Assembly: GCA_014728215.1 (NCBI GenBank)
Contig: WJLZ01000167.1
Span: 1 to 64,000, forward strand
Direction: 5' to 3'
DNA length: 64,000 nucleotides
Origin: Chitinivibrionales bacterium
Lineage (GTDB): Bacteria; Fibrobacterota; Chitinivibrionia; Chitinivibrionales; WJKA01
The notes under the pieces were generated by a model that ran no database searches, was not told where the DNA came from, and worked only from the letters and a program-made list of their open reading frames with translations. Made by a program: the position numbers and the translations under genes. Shown here piece by piece: positions 52,563-62,400 of the stretch; the stretch's first letter is position 1; each line of letters opens with the position of its first letter.

Positions 52563-53667
52563 GCAGGTTTTCAACATAGTCTGCAATTGCAAGCGCCGAG
52601 GTGAGTCCCGGCGATTCGATACCTGCCAGATTGACAAATCCCGGCAAGGCGCGTGCGCTTTCTTCGGCAATGATAAAATCCCGAGACGGTTCTTGAGGTT
52701 TCTGAAGTTTGGGGCGGATCCCCGCCATGTCCGGTGACAGATCATCGGGAGAAATAAAGGGGAGAAAACGCGCCGCGCTTCGAATAAAATCTTCTTTGTG
52801 ACCCGGATCGACATCATACTCCAGCGAATCAACATAGAATGCATTGGGTCCCATTTTTATGGCGCCGTCAAGGGTGAGGACCGCATGGAGGCCCAGACTG
52901 ATTTGAGTGGGAGCAGGATAGACAAGATGAGTGAGTTTGCCTTTATGACGGTTTGAGACGCTGAAATATTCTCCTTTGCAGGGATGAATTCTGTAGCCGC
53001 ACGAATCGATATCAAGCCCGGCCATCGATGCAATCCTGTCCGCATGCACTCCGGCGGCATTGACAACCATGCGTGATCGAAAAGCAAAATGTTCCCCGTC
53101 AACATCCTTGATATCAAGAGAATACCCATCTTTCTCCCGGCTAACCCCCGCTACAGAACAGTTATAGGCCACAACCGCGCCCTTATCGCCGGCCTCCCGC
53201 TCCAGTGATTTCATGAGTGCATGGGTATCCACAATGCCGGTCTCTTTGCTTAAAACCCCCCCCTGTGCAGCAACATGGGGCTCCAGACGCGATATCTCAG
53301 CGCCCTCCAGCATGCACAACCCCTCAACACCATTGAGAAGCCCCTGATTATAGACCGCCCCGACCCTGTCGACTTCCTCCGTGCTTCCGGCAACCACCAG
53401 TTTCCCGGTCTTTTTAAAAGGGATATTCCTTTTTTCACAGTACTCATAGAGTAATCTGTTCCCGGCAACACACATCTGTGCTTTCAGAGAACCTGAGGGA
53501 TAATAGAGCCCGGCATGAATGACTTCGCTGTTTCGCGAGGAGGTTTCCCGTCCGAAGCCGTCATGACGCTCCACGACGACAATGTCCCGCTCCGAACGGG
53601 CAAGTCGTCGGGCTATCGCCAGACCCACAACTCCTGCTCCAATGATAGTAATATCGACCTGTTCCAT
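52534..53667 (-). CDS. LhgO-like FAD-dependent oxidoreductase
   Basis: The 377-residue protein begins DITIIGAGVVGLAIARRLA (FAD dinucleotide motif) and continues with TSSRNSEVIHAGLYYP, typical of L-2-hydroxyglutarate oxidase and related DAO-family proteins, and ends with GFVNLAGIESPGLTSALAIADYV. The substrate is likely a 2-hydroxy acid such as L-2-hydroxyglutarate. It lies downstream of the LRR gene but behind a terminator, so it has its own promoter. Confidence 0.85.
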   Translation of the reverse strand: MEQVDITIIGAGVVGLAIARRLARSERDIVVVERHDGFGRETSSRNSEVIHAGLYYPSGSLKAQMCVAGNRLLYEYCEKRNIPFKKTGKLVVAGSTEEVDRVGAVYNQGLLNGVEGLCMLEGAEISRLEPHVAAQGGVLSKETGIVDTHALMKSLEREAGDKGAVVAYNCSVAGVSREKDGYSLDIKDVDGEHFAFRSRMVVNAAGVHADRIASMAGLDIDSCGYRIHPCKGEYFSVSNRHKGKLTHLVYPAPTQISLGLHAVLTLDGAIKMGPNAFYVDSLEYDVDPGHKEDFIRSAARFLPFISPDDLSPDMAGIRPKLQKPQEPSRDFIIAEESARALPGFVNLAGIESPGLTSALAIADYVENLLTPYFRKAG

Positions 53668-53727
53668 GTATGATTCCGATGAGAGGGGGGTAGATTATGG
53701 GAATAAACCGTTTGCATTATCCCCATT

Positions 53728-53784
53728 AAAAAACCGAAAGAATGGAATGTACCTCTCCTGCAGGTGTACAATCCGCTCTTTCGG
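53728..53784 (-). terminator. Long-hairpin intrinsic terminator after the LRR gene
   Basis: On the minus strand a long imperfect hairpin (outer arm CCGAAAGA with TCTTTCGG; inner arm TGTAC with GTACA) ends in TTTTTT at 53733-53728. It ends the LRR transcript before the oxidase gene. Confidence 0.75.
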
Positions 53785-53825
53785 TAGAAAGCTGCCTGAA
53801 AAAAAAAATTAGAATCTTATGGAAA

Positions 53826-54518
53826 TCAGAAGCACCTCTGCCAGTCTTTATACTGCTTGTCCTTTTTCTTCATCCATTCATCAAGATCGGGCGGGAGATC
53901 ACAGAGTTCATTTTCTATCAATTCACAATAAGCCAGCGACATATTCATAATCGACAATGGCAGGGTCTCGAGACGATTTCCCTTGAGGTACAGCTCCTTG
54001 AGCCCGGTCATCGACGAAATATCTTCGGGGAGACTCTTGATCTTGTTATTCTGCAGGTGAAGGTACCAGAGCTTTTCCATGCCTACCACCTGCCCGGGAA
54101 ATTCGTACAGCGAATTATTGCCCAGATCGAGCTTTTCCAGCTCGGTGAGGTTGGCAAACGACTCGGGCAGCCTCGAAAGATCGTTGCCTCTGAGATCAAG
54201 ATTTTTCAGTTTGGTAAGGTTACCGATCTCTGCAGGAATCGACATAAGCGTGTTATGAGCAAGATTAAGCGACTGAAGTTCCGATAATTTCCCGATAACC
54301 GGAGGTATCCGGTCCACGAAAGATTCAGCGAGATCCTTGGAACTCAAATCAAGATGCGTAATCCTTCCGTCTTTGGATTTTGTTATGCTTTCAATGCTGA
54401 CACCGGTAATGCCATTGCTGTCCAGAATTGCCCGAATTACCGAAACATCTTCGAGATAATCTCCAGCCATGCCTGTTGTTGCCAGCGCAAAGACGACCAA
54501 TAATATCATTCGCCTCAC
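53826..54518 (-). CDS. Secreted leucine-rich repeat protein
   Basis: From a GTG at 54518, preceded by AAAGGAGG, the protein has 230 residues. A signal peptide (RRMILLVVFALATTGMAG) is followed by a short cap and six to seven LRR units of 23 residues, for example LSELQSLNLAHNTLMSIPAEIGN and LTKLKNLDLRGNDLSRLPESFAN. The consensus LxxLxLxxNxLxxLPxxIxx is of the bacterial type. The C-terminus contains ELIENELCDLPPDLDEWMKKK. It probably mediates binding in the periplasm or on the surface. The frame stays open upstream to 54677, but the extra sequence lacks a signal peptide. Confidence 0.82.
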   Translation of the reverse strand: MRRMILLVVFALATTGMAGDYLEDVSVIRAILDSNGITGVSIESITKSKDGRITHLDLSSKDLAESFVDRIPPVIGKLSELQSLNLAHNTLMSIPAEIGNLTKLKNLDLRGNDLSRLPESFANLTELEKLDLGNNSLYEFPGQVVGMEKLWYLHLQNNKIKSLPEDISSMTGLKELYLKGNRLETLPLSIMNMSLAYCELIENELCDLPPDLDEWMKKKDKQYKDWQRCF

Positions 54519-54886
54519 AGGTCCTCCTTTGTTGAGGTGATTATGTGCGCCACACCTTTCTCTTGTAAACTGCCCCTGCTTAGATAAATATATGATGCAC
54601 ATGCTAATATCAAGAATTTTCGATTGATATATCAATCTCACCGTTATTAAAATGATTTTACGCCTTTGCCTGGGCAAAATATTTATCTGTTTTCAGTGTA
54701 ACCGAATTAAACCTGATTCGGCAGGGCTGTTCTTTTGACTCCAATATAATTACGATTCACCGCTAATCTGTAGTGATATTTTATTTGCAACAAAGGAGGC
54801 CGGACTGGCCGAACAATCGGTAATTCATTATATATCAAACGCTTACAGGCTCCGACGAATTACAAAAGTGTTTTTTCCATGACATG

Positions 54887-54915
54887 TTGACATTTTTTTC
54901 TTTTTCGGGTATAAT
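54887..54915 (+). promoter_or_regulatory. Consensus sigma-70 promoter
   Basis: TTGACA (54887-54892) and TATAAT (54910-54915) are perfect hexamers with a 17-base spacer that includes a long T-run. Transcription should start near 54921-54923 to the right. Such a perfect match is unusual and predicts a strong constitutive promoter. Confidence 0.85.
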
Positions 54916-54920
54916 TAATA

Positions 54921-55003
54921 CATAAAAATGCTGGTATTTTAACAAAAATTTCAGTCTCCACCCGAGGCTGGGCCGTGAGTAAAAATTCTCATGGCCATTT
55001 TTA
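54921..55003 (+). ncRNA. Candidate small RNA or attenuated leader
   Basis: The transcript from the consensus promoter would run about 80 bases before a nine-base-pair hairpin (GGCCGTGAG with CTCATGGCC, 54971-54995) and a T-rich tail. That gives either a free small RNA or a leader that controls the STAS gene at 55089. No family is recognised. Confidence 0.45.
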
Positions 55004-55088
55004 TATATCTCCTTGTAGATAAATAAGATACATTAAGCATATTGATAGGTATATGTGTTAGAAAAGAAGTTCATGGAAGGTTTGATGC

Positions 55089-55481
55089 ATGGCTATAGAA
55101 CGAACTGAAACACCTCAATTCATCTATCTTTTGTACCGCAGAGAAGGTCATCATGATTTCGAAAAAATGAAAAAGGAGTTAAGCTGTTTTTCCAGCAAAT
55201 TATCGGTGCCCAAGGATATTGTGCTGGACCTCAGCCACCTGAATACTATCAGCTCTCCCGAGATGGGAGCCATCGTACGGCTTGCGGCCGATTTGAAAGG
55301 GACTGGAAGGTATCTTCGCCTGATCCCGAGTCCGAAAATAAAGGGGGTTATCGAATCGAGTAATATCGGCAAACTCGAACATCTTGTTGTATACGGTAAC
55401 CGTGAAGTATTTGTAAATCAACTTAAAAAGCTCAAATCACAGATGTCCTCCCCATCTGAACAAAGCAACGCCGGCAAATAA
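55089..55481 (+). CDS. STAS-domain protein
   Basis: The 130-residue protein has the STAS fold seen in anti-sigma factor antagonists: DIVLDLSHLNTISSPEMGAIVRLAADLKGTGRYLRLIPSP with Ser66/Ser67 at the usual phosphorylation position, then a C-terminal helix GVIESSNIGKLEHLVVY. GGAAGG precedes the ATG. A second STAS gene follows 138 bases later, and no partner kinase or sigma factor is nearby. It likely takes part in a partner-switching pathway. Confidence 0.8.
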   Translation: MAIERTETPQFIYLLYRREGHHDFEKMKKELSCFSSKLSVPKDIVLDLSHLNTISSPEMGAIVRLAADLKGTGRYLRLIPSPKIKGVIESSNIGKLEHLVVYGNREVFVNQLKKLKSQMSSPSEQSNAGK

Positions 55482-55619
55482 AATACCAGGACATAAATGG
55501 CCCTTTCTATACCATATAAAACTACTGTTGACTTTGATTTTTATTTTTTTCTTGACTGAGCCCCACCTCACATGATATACTTCATATTTACTGCACATAT
55601 TTTCAAAGGCGAATGAGTC

Positions 55620-55934
55620 ATGGAGATCTACACAAAACCCAATGGTAAGCATATAACATTCGAACTTGCAGGCGACATGAGAGGAAGGGATTTTGTAGAC
55701 CTTCTGGAAAAGATGCGCGAATCCGCCTATCCAAAATGTATTGTCGACCTGAGCCGTCTTCATTATATCGACAGCCAAGGGCTTGGGGGACTGATTTATT
55801 CCAATAAAATTCTCAGCATGGCCGGCAAAGAGCTCGTCCTGGTATCGCCTCAGCACTATGTCCGGAAAATATTCAACGACTATTCGCTGGACCAGGTACT
55901 GAATATTGCCGACCCTGAACCGGTACCCTGTTAA
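55620..55934 (+). CDS. STAS-domain anti-sigma factor antagonist-like protein
   Basis: The 104-residue protein is the size of SpoIIAA. It starts MEIYTKPNGKHITFELAGDM, and CIVDLSRLHYIDSQGLGGLIYSNKIL places Ser52 at the phosphorylated site of classical antagonists. A weak TTGACT/TATACT promoter pair (spacer 18) lies just upstream, so the two STAS genes may be transcribed separately. Together they suggest a regulatory circuit with a kinase located elsewhere. Confidence 0.85.
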   Translation: MEIYTKPNGKHITFELAGDMRGRDFVDLLEKMRESAYPKCIVDLSRLHYIDSQGLGGLIYSNKILSMAGKELVLVSPQHYVRKIFNDYSLDQVLNIADPEPVPC

Positions 55935-55963
55935 ATGCATTTAGCATTTTTATCCCCAAAGCG

Positions 55964-55992
55964 TTGACAATTTTTTTCTATCAACGTATTTT
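55964..55992 (+). promoter_or_regulatory. Sigma-70 promoter of the tRNA-Asn unit
   Basis: TTGACA (55964-55969) and TATTTT (55987-55992) are separated by 17 bases. The predicted start near 56000 lies 25-30 bases before the rearranged tRNA copy and about 105 before the intact tRNA. Confidence 0.7.
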
Positions 55993-56026
55993 ACAATGTC
56001 TTGAAATTGATATTTTCGCTAATCAC

Positions 56027-56085
56027 TGCTCAGTAGCTCAGTTGGCTGAGTCCCGATCGCATCGGGATTAACCACCGGGTCGAGC
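56027..56085 (+). pseudogene. Rearranged partial tRNA-Asn copy
   Basis: ACTGCTCAGTAGCTCAGTTGGC (56025-56046) is identical to the 5' part of the intact tRNA, and TTAACCACCGGGTCG (56068-56082) is identical to its anticodon 3' arm. Between them the D-stem 3' side and anticodon 5' arm are replaced by a stretch containing TCCCGAT-CGC-ATCGGGA, a perfect hairpin. The T-arm and acceptor 3' side are absent. It cannot make a normal tRNA. Confidence 0.8.
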
Positions 56086-56104
56086 AAAATTTGAAATAAT
56101 GTAC

Positions 56105-56180
<76 letters not shown>

Positions 56181-56182
56181 AA

Positions 56183-56218
56183 AAGGCCCTTGTTCCAAGT
56201 ACAAGGGCCTTTTTTTTG
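56183..56218 (+). terminator. Intrinsic terminator of the tRNA unit
   Basis: AAGGCCCTTGT pairs with ACAAGGGCCTT around a seven-base loop, with eight or more T residues after it. It is a strong and typical tRNA terminator. Confidence 0.95.
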
Positions 56219-56250
56219 TTATGATCTGCCTTTATCTAAAAGCCCCTATT

Positions 56251-56532
56251 ATGAGCAAATTCACCGTCTATATCCTCTACAGCTGCAGCACCGATAAATA
56301 CTATATCGGACACACCCAAAATCTCGAAGCAAGAATTCAAAGCCACAACGATTCCGATATATCACTTGGAAAGTACACTCGCAAAAACGGCCCCTGGGAA
56401 CTCGTCTACAAAGAAGATTCATTCAATACCCGGTCGGAAGCTATTAAGCGGGAAAGGCAAATCAAAAGCTGGAAAAGCAGAAAACAGATTGAGCGGTTAG
56501 TATCCTGTTCCAGGTTCTCCATCGTACAGTAG
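56251..56532 (+). CDS. Small GIY-YIG nuclease-like protein
   Basis: From the ATG at 56251 the product has 93 residues starting MSKFTVYILYSCSTDKYYIGHT, the GIY-YIG motif in its VYI-YIG form, with Arg in NLEARIQSH and a late Glu in SEAIKRERQIKSWKSR. It is a stand-alone domain as in the UPF0213-like group. Such genes are often horizontally moved, and it lies directly behind a tRNA. Only one in-frame ATG precedes this start (56221), inside the terminator region. Confidence 0.82.
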   Translation: MSKFTVYILYSCSTDKYYIGHTQNLEARIQSHNDSDISLGKYTRKNGPWELVYKEDSFNTRSEAIKRERQIKSWKSRKQIERLVSCSRFSIVQ

Positions 56533-56935
56533 TTGCATATAATTAGCCTGCACATGCTGCCTGTTTCCATCGTGTTACACCATCTCATCACCGAACTTCA
56601 CTCCATTTCTTTACTCTGATTCTTATCAGCAGTAAACACTTTTCTAATTTTTTTCTTGTATATAAAGTTAATATTAACTTAATTTATTGCCGGAGGCTTT
56701 GATTTTGACTGGTGGTGTATTTACGAAATTATTTACAGGAGTGTTCAGTGGAAATTTACAAAACATGCTTATCGCCTGTCTACTATTCATCTTTCATTCC
56801 CCTTATATTATCAGGTAAAAGTGATCTGCCGCCTTGCGGTAGCAGGCATTCCGTTTTGTTCAAGGCTCATAATTGCCGTATAATTTTCTCGGCTTTTACA
56901 ACAGAATATTTCAGAATAAATTCAAGGAGTAACCT
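56533..56935. promoter_or_regulatory. Gene-free region with a 16-bp palindrome
   Basis: AAGTTAATATTAACTT at 56665-56680 is a perfect palindrome in an AT-rich stretch and could be an operator for the next gene. A weak 75-codon frame (56712-56939) has no convincing features. Nothing else is evident in these 403 bases. Confidence 0.35.
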
Positions 56936-58528
56936 GTGAAACGTTTATTGTCCGTCATTATTCTTTTTGCACCGCTGGTACTCTTCTTTACACCGGTTTT
57001 GGGAGAAGAAAAAGAAAAAACGGAAATTTCCGATTCAGTTTCAGTGAAAGACACCACTGCAAAAAAGCGACCGGCACAAATGTCCGAAAGCGACGATGAT
57101 TCATTTCATGCAGCCGATTCGGTGACGCTCGACGGTGGGGTGGTTCGAAAAGAAACCCTCGAAAAACCGCCACCCACTCAGTCGGACAGCCTCAAAGAAC
57201 CCGAAACTGTGCAATCCGACAGCCTCGCGGATTCGACTCTCAGTACCACCGATGAGATAAAAACGGAAATCCCTGAATTCGATACGGTCCCCCGGATGCT
57301 ATCAATTTCGGTAAAGGTAAACAATATCGATCCTGAAGAAAAGTTTAAAATGAAGGTAGGCGATAATATTTCCGAAAATCACACCGCTTATTTTACCCTC
57401 ATTGCCTCTTCCGTCCGTGCAGAATTCAAATATTCTGCAATTAAATCGATTCAGCGTATTAAAATCAATTTTCTCGGAGATTCACTTGTTCTCGACACGG
57501 CCGAATTCGACAAAATTGTGCTTTCAAAGTGGAGTTTCGATCCTGTGGGCGGTGAAATACGCCTGTTGCTCAAACTGCCGGATATAGGCTGGGACTGTGT
57601 ACTTAAGGGAAAAGAGTTATTTAAATCCGAAGTGCCGGTAGTTAAATTTAACGGAGAAAAAATGCCCTCCCGTTTATCCACCAAAGATATGAATTTAAAT
57701 ATAAATAGGAAATCGCCCAACAAACTTACCATTGGGGCAACAGTGGATCTGCAGCAGACCGATATTACCTTGTCGTGCCCCGATCCTCTTGGGCCGCCGG
57801 AAATAACCTCCATAGAAGGCGGCAGAGGGAAAATCGTTCTCGATGAAAAACGGAAAATTGCCTATCTTGATGTTACTCCCCGTAAAAGCAGGATCAAAGC
57901 GGTTATTGTTACCGGTGTCAAATACGGTCAGCTTACCATTACCGACAATACGACCAACCGGATTACCGTAGGCATTACTACTACCGGTGTCGATACGGTC
58001 ATGCTCAAGACCGACCGTCTTTTTGATGCCCGGCTAACCAAACGCGGTTTTCCACCCTACCGGACTGCAATCGAAACTCATTATGAAGATACGACGATCA
58101 CGATTGCCTGGTCGCCACTCGAACAGCAGAAGATCGTTCTCCGCAGCATGGCGCTTCCGGGATGGGGGCAACGCTATTCGCAGCGCAATATCAGATGGTA
58201 TATCTGGCCGGCCGCCCAAGGTGCGGCAGTGGCTGTCACCGGTATTTTTGCGCTTATTACCCATGCCTCATATGATAACTATAAAGAATACAATTCGAAA
58301 TATCTGAGTGAACTGGATCAGAAAAAACGGAATGAATATTTCGACAAAAGAGAAAGGGCTGCAGGGGTCTACCGGTTTGCCCGCCCGGCAACGATGGTCT
58401 CACTGATTGCGGTTGGTGCAGTCTATGGGATCAATATTGCCGATGCCGCGTTTTTTTCTATCGGCCCCGATACAAAAGTCGCTCTGCAGCCCGGCCCCCG
58501 TTCTTTTGCCCTGGTACTCGATTTTTAA
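56936..58528 (+). CDS. Exported protein with C-terminal DUF5683-like membrane domain
   Basis: The 530-residue protein starts at a GTG after AAGGAG. A signal peptide (KRLLSVIILFAPLVLFFTPVLG) is followed by a Ser/Thr/Asp-rich, low-complexity region to about 120, then a globular beta-rich region. Residues about 400-530 contain RSMALPGWGQRYSQRNIRWYIWPAAQGAAVAVTGIFALI, the SxxxPGxGQxYxxxxxxG pattern of DUF5683, with two membrane helices. It is likely an envelope protein. The following cohesin-like lipoprotein gene starts 17 bases later in the same operon. Confidence 0.7.
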   Translation: MKRLLSVIILFAPLVLFFTPVLGEEKEKTEISDSVSVKDTTAKKRPAQMSESDDDSFHAADSVTLDGGVVRKETLEKPPPTQSDSLKEPETVQSDSLADSTLSTTDEIKTEIPEFDTVPRMLSISVKVNNIDPEEKFKMKVGDNISENHTAYFTLIASSVRAEFKYSAIKSIQRIKINFLGDSLVLDTAEFDKIVLSKWSFDPVGGEIRLLLKLPDIGWDCVLKGKELFKSEVPVVKFNGEKMPSRLSTKDMNLNINRKSPNKLTIGATVDLQQTDITLSCPDPLGPPEITSIEGGRGKIVLDEKRKIAYLDVTPRKSRIKAVIVTGVKYGQLTITDNTTNRITVGITTTGVDTVMLKTDRLFDARLTKRGFPPYRTAIETHYEDTTITIAWSPLEQQKIVLRSMALPGWGQRYSQRNIRWYIWPAAQGAAVAVTGIFALITHASYDNYKEYNSKYLSELDQKKRNEYFDKRERAAGVYRFARPATMVSLIAVGAVYGINIADAAFFSIGPDTKVALQPGPRSFALVLDF

Positions 58529-58545
58529 CCGTTGGAGTAGATACA

Positions 58546-59406
58546 ATGAAACAAAAGCTTTTTGTCCTGTTTCCGGTTGCAATGCTGTTTTTCGTACGAT
58601 GTCTTCTGGAAAACAAGTTGCCCGACACGCTTCCGGTCTCGCCTTTCGATTCCAACCCCCGGATTGTCATTGATGCTGTTTCGCCGGATGAAATCGATTC
58701 GGTAATGACAACAAATACTCTTCAACTCACCCTGACGGCACCCCATAATGAAGATTTTATGGAATATCATTACAGTATTTCCCTTTCCGACCATAGTGGT
58801 CCTGAAGTGTACAGCTTAATTGCCAATCCATCGCATTTCATGGTCGGAGCTCTCAGCGAGACACTGCCGGGGCAATATTGGATCCTGAAAATCTACGGCA
58901 ATTACCGCCAAAACACCCTTGCTTCCGATACAATAATAAAAACATTTCGGGTTGATGAAACCCGGCGGGTGTTTCAATTTTCACCCTCGATCGTAACGCT
59001 TTCCCGGGTTACGGGATCTCAGTTCTATCTGGATTTGATACTCGACCAGACCCCCGACACAATTATGAGTATGGAAATAACTTTCAACTATAAAGTCGAC
59101 TCACTGAATCTGGATAGTATATCCATACTTCAAAGCGATTCACTGTATTATTTCAAGGCAGCAGAGGGTATGGCTGCCAAGGTGGAATCTCATAACAGCA
59201 AAATGGGAATCTGCACACTTACCTGCGGCATGCACAGTGGTAATACCGAAGGCATTGCCGGTTCCGGCAAAATTGCCAGGGCTTACTTTACGGCCCGCAC
59301 AACGGGAACCACAAGCATTATCGTTTCTTCGGTAAGGCTTGCCGATATTCACAACCAGATCACGGCATGTGCCGGAAATAACGCTTATATCGAAATTCTC
59401 CCATAA
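58546..59406 (+). CDS. Cohesin-like lipoprotein
   Basis: The 286-residue protein has a lipoprotein-like start (KQKLFVLFPVAMLFFVRC, Cys19). Residues from about 140 (FQFSPSIVTLSRVTGSQFYLDLILDQTPDTIMSMEITFNYKVDSLNLDSI) to the end (IARAYFTARTTGTTSIIVSSVRLADIHNQ) match the beta-sandwich pattern of cohesin-type or Cadherin-like surface modules. It is probably anchored in the outer membrane. It lies between the DUF5683-like gene and the giant repeat protein in one operon. Confidence 0.7.
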   Translation: MKQKLFVLFPVAMLFFVRCLLENKLPDTLPVSPFDSNPRIVIDAVSPDEIDSVMTTNTLQLTLTAPHNEDFMEYHYSISLSDHSGPEVYSLIANPSHFMVGALSETLPGQYWILKIYGNYRQNTLASDTIIKTFRVDETRRVFQFSPSIVTLSRVTGSQFYLDLILDQTPDTIMSMEITFNYKVDSLNLDSISILQSDSLYYFKAAEGMAAKVESHNSKMGICTLTCGMHSGNTEGIAGSGKIARAYFTARTTGTTSIIVSSVRLADIHNQITACAGNNAYIEILP

Positions 59407-59417
59407 GGAGCACTACA

Positions 59418-62400
59418 ATGTACAGAATGAAATATCTGCTGGTATTATTAACTGCCGGAAATCTTTTTGCGCAGAACCACGCACCGTCAATTTCATCGGT
59501 GAATGTGACAGGAGGATACCATGCCGATACGGTTGCTGCGTCATTTATACTGGCCGACTGGGAAGGCGATGTCTGCACCCTCTCTGTTGAGTACTCTCCC
59601 GACAACGGTTCCGTATGGTATCATGCAACCGTAAAGGATTCGGTCTTTATCCCCAATCTCCCTTCAGAAACACTTCAGTGGATCAGCTTTACCGATATCG
59701 GCCTGATTGATGTCGACAGCGTAAAAATACGAGTAACTCCCTACGACAGCGATATTGGCACTCCCCGAACAAGCAATTCCTTTGTCATCAGAAATTTTTC
59801 AATGCACGACTACGATCCTCATGTTCCCCAAACATCGGTGACCAATGTCACGCTCAATTCCGATTCAATCACCACCGACACGGTAACCGGATCCTATCAA
59901 TTTACAACTGCTTATGGCCGAAGCTGCTCGGTGCATGTCTATTATTCGACCGATAATGGCACAAACTGGACCCGTGGTCAAAGCGATCTCACTGTGGCAA
60001 CCGAGAATTCCGGGGCCAAATCGTTCAAATGGTATTCCAGAGAAGATCTTCCCGATTATGAAGCCGACGGGGTTCAACTCAAAGTAGTACCGGTTGTAAG
60101 GGCCGACGGCAATACCGGGACGGGTACGGCATCGGGCAAATTCCTGCTTGATAATAAAGCCCCCGATTTTTTCTGGGCGGGAGCAAAAGCAGGGTCAAAC
60201 AAAATATATCTGCAATTTTCCGATGATGCCGATTCAAACGAAATTGTCGAGGCATCACGGTACACCATGAATTTCGGGCGAAGCATTGTTGATCTGGTCT
60301 ATGATACAGTTGATTTTTCAACCTCCGCCCCGATTACCATCAGCTATTGGGTACGCGCCGGTCCCGAACTGCCCGACAGCATTTCAAATGAATACTTATA
60401 TGTTTATTATCTTAACAATGTTAATACCTGGACTCTGATCAGAACAATCAAGCCGGCTCAGGCTTCAGGCTTTACACAGTTTACCGATGTAATTACCGAT
60501 ACCGATGCCTATCATAATAATTTCAGGCTTAAATTTGAAGAGCCGCTCCACAGCGGCACTGCCGCAGACAATTATTATATCGATGATATTGTAATCAGTA
60601 ACAACACACAGGTATTTACCGACAGCTTTCCTACATCGTCGATTTCACCAAGCAAATGGGACACCCTTTCCGGAATTTCCGCAAGTTCAAGTTACCGCCA
60701 CTCCTACAGTTATTCCATGAACTTTTACGGAAGTAACAGACCGAGAAAAGCGGTTACCATGCCCATTTCAATCGGGTCGAAAGGTTATGCCTACAGCTAT
60801 ATCGCCGAGACCGATGCCAATCTTCTTCAGGACCTGAACTATACACTGACAATCGATACACTTTTCGATACTCTCCACAATTACAGTCTCTCTCCTGTTT
60901 CCGACACTTTTGTTTGCAAAGTCGACAGTTCATGGCCGTCCCTTATCCTGAGTAGTGACCGGTATCTTTCTTCTCAGGAAACCATTTCATATAGCATTCG
61001 AAACAGCGACAGCGGTGTGGTATCAATCGATTCGATTGAGTTTTTTGTTCCCGGTGAAGGCTGGGCTGCGGCGTCAACAATCGGCAATGTGACTAATTTG
61101 ACTTCTTCCGGTTATGCGGGCACTTTTATCTGGGATACCGAAGCCGACCTTCCCGGACGACGGCTCAACGGAGTAATGCTGAGAGCAAATGTTACCGACA
61201 CGACTGTTTCGGGTCCTTTTGCGCTTCTAAAAAACCTCCGGATCAGCAACAACAGTGCGCCATCGGTCATCATTTCATCCCCCCAGTCAACTTCAGCCGA
61301 TTCGGTTACAATCAGCTACAAAATTACCGATCCTGATAACGACAGCGTTTCCTTTAACATCTACTTTTCCGGCGACGGCTCCACCTACTACCCCGCGACA
61401 ACATCAGGATTGACCACCGAATTGCCCTCAGGCGGCAATGCAGGAACATTTAAATGGCTCTGGGCCCGGGATTTGGGAACGAATAAAATCACCGGATCCC
61501 TGTATGTCAGGGTAATCCCCCACGATGAAGACTACGGCAGTGCAGCTACAACAGAGGTATTTATTAACAGCCTTCAGGTACCAAGCATCTCTCTTTCCGA
61601 TCTTTCAGGTGAACAGAGCGGCGATATCACCATATCCTATGCCATCACCGATACCGACAACAGTACAATCACGCTGCTTTGCTATTATTCAACAAATGGC
61701 ACAACCTGGCATTCCGCCACGGTCGGGGGAGCAACCAGCGGAATTCTTCCCGCCGCCTATAGCGGTTCGGTTATATGGGAGTCTTCCACCGACCTTCCCG
61801 CAACCTTCGATGCTGGCGTCTATTTTAAAATTATCCCCTGCGATTCCTCGGTCGGTATAGAAAATGTAACCAACAGCTTTTCTCTGGACAATAATGATCT
61901 ACCGACCTGCACCCTCGTTCCGGTGTCCGGTACCCAGAACGGGTATGTCTCTCTTAAGGCGCTTATCACCGATCCGGAATATGACAGGATTAACCTCGAC
62001 CTTTACTATCGCGGCAACGGATCATCCATCTGGCGCCGGGGATCGCTGACACAACCATCTACGATCGACAGCGCAGCATATTCAAACGATACAATCGCCT
62101 TTACATGGCGTAGTTCTTCCAATTTGAATACTTATTCCGATTCCGTTTCGGTTCGCGTTGCAGCAATCGATCAGGACACCGGCACCTGGGACACGCTCAC
62201 CTTTTATCTTGATCAATCCAGCCCTTCCGCCAGGCTCGTTCCCATTACCGAAACGCAGCATAACAACGTACCGGTCACGTTTTCTCTCTCGAGCACCAGT
62301 TTCGATTCGATCACGGTTTTGCTCCAGTTTTCCACCGATGGGTATTCCTGGGATACTGCATCACTGGTATCCGACACGACTTTCCCGCCCCGCGCCGATT

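Larger units (their letters stand above)
54519..55088. other. Intergenic region before the STAS genes
   Basis: A 570-base gap between divergent genes. It contains the consensus sigma-70 promoter at 54887-54915 and the hairpin with a T-rich tail at 54971-55002, listed separately. The left half must also contain the promoter of the LRR gene. No gene is recognisable. Confidence 0.5.

Noticed and set aside
56027-56103. Second functional tRNA
   Set aside because: D-stem 3' side, anticodon 5' arm, T-arm and acceptor 3' side are missing or replaced.
56712-56939. 75-codon frame before the DUF5683-like gene
   Set aside because: No recognisable motif; it overlaps the palindromic control region and ends at the next gene's start.
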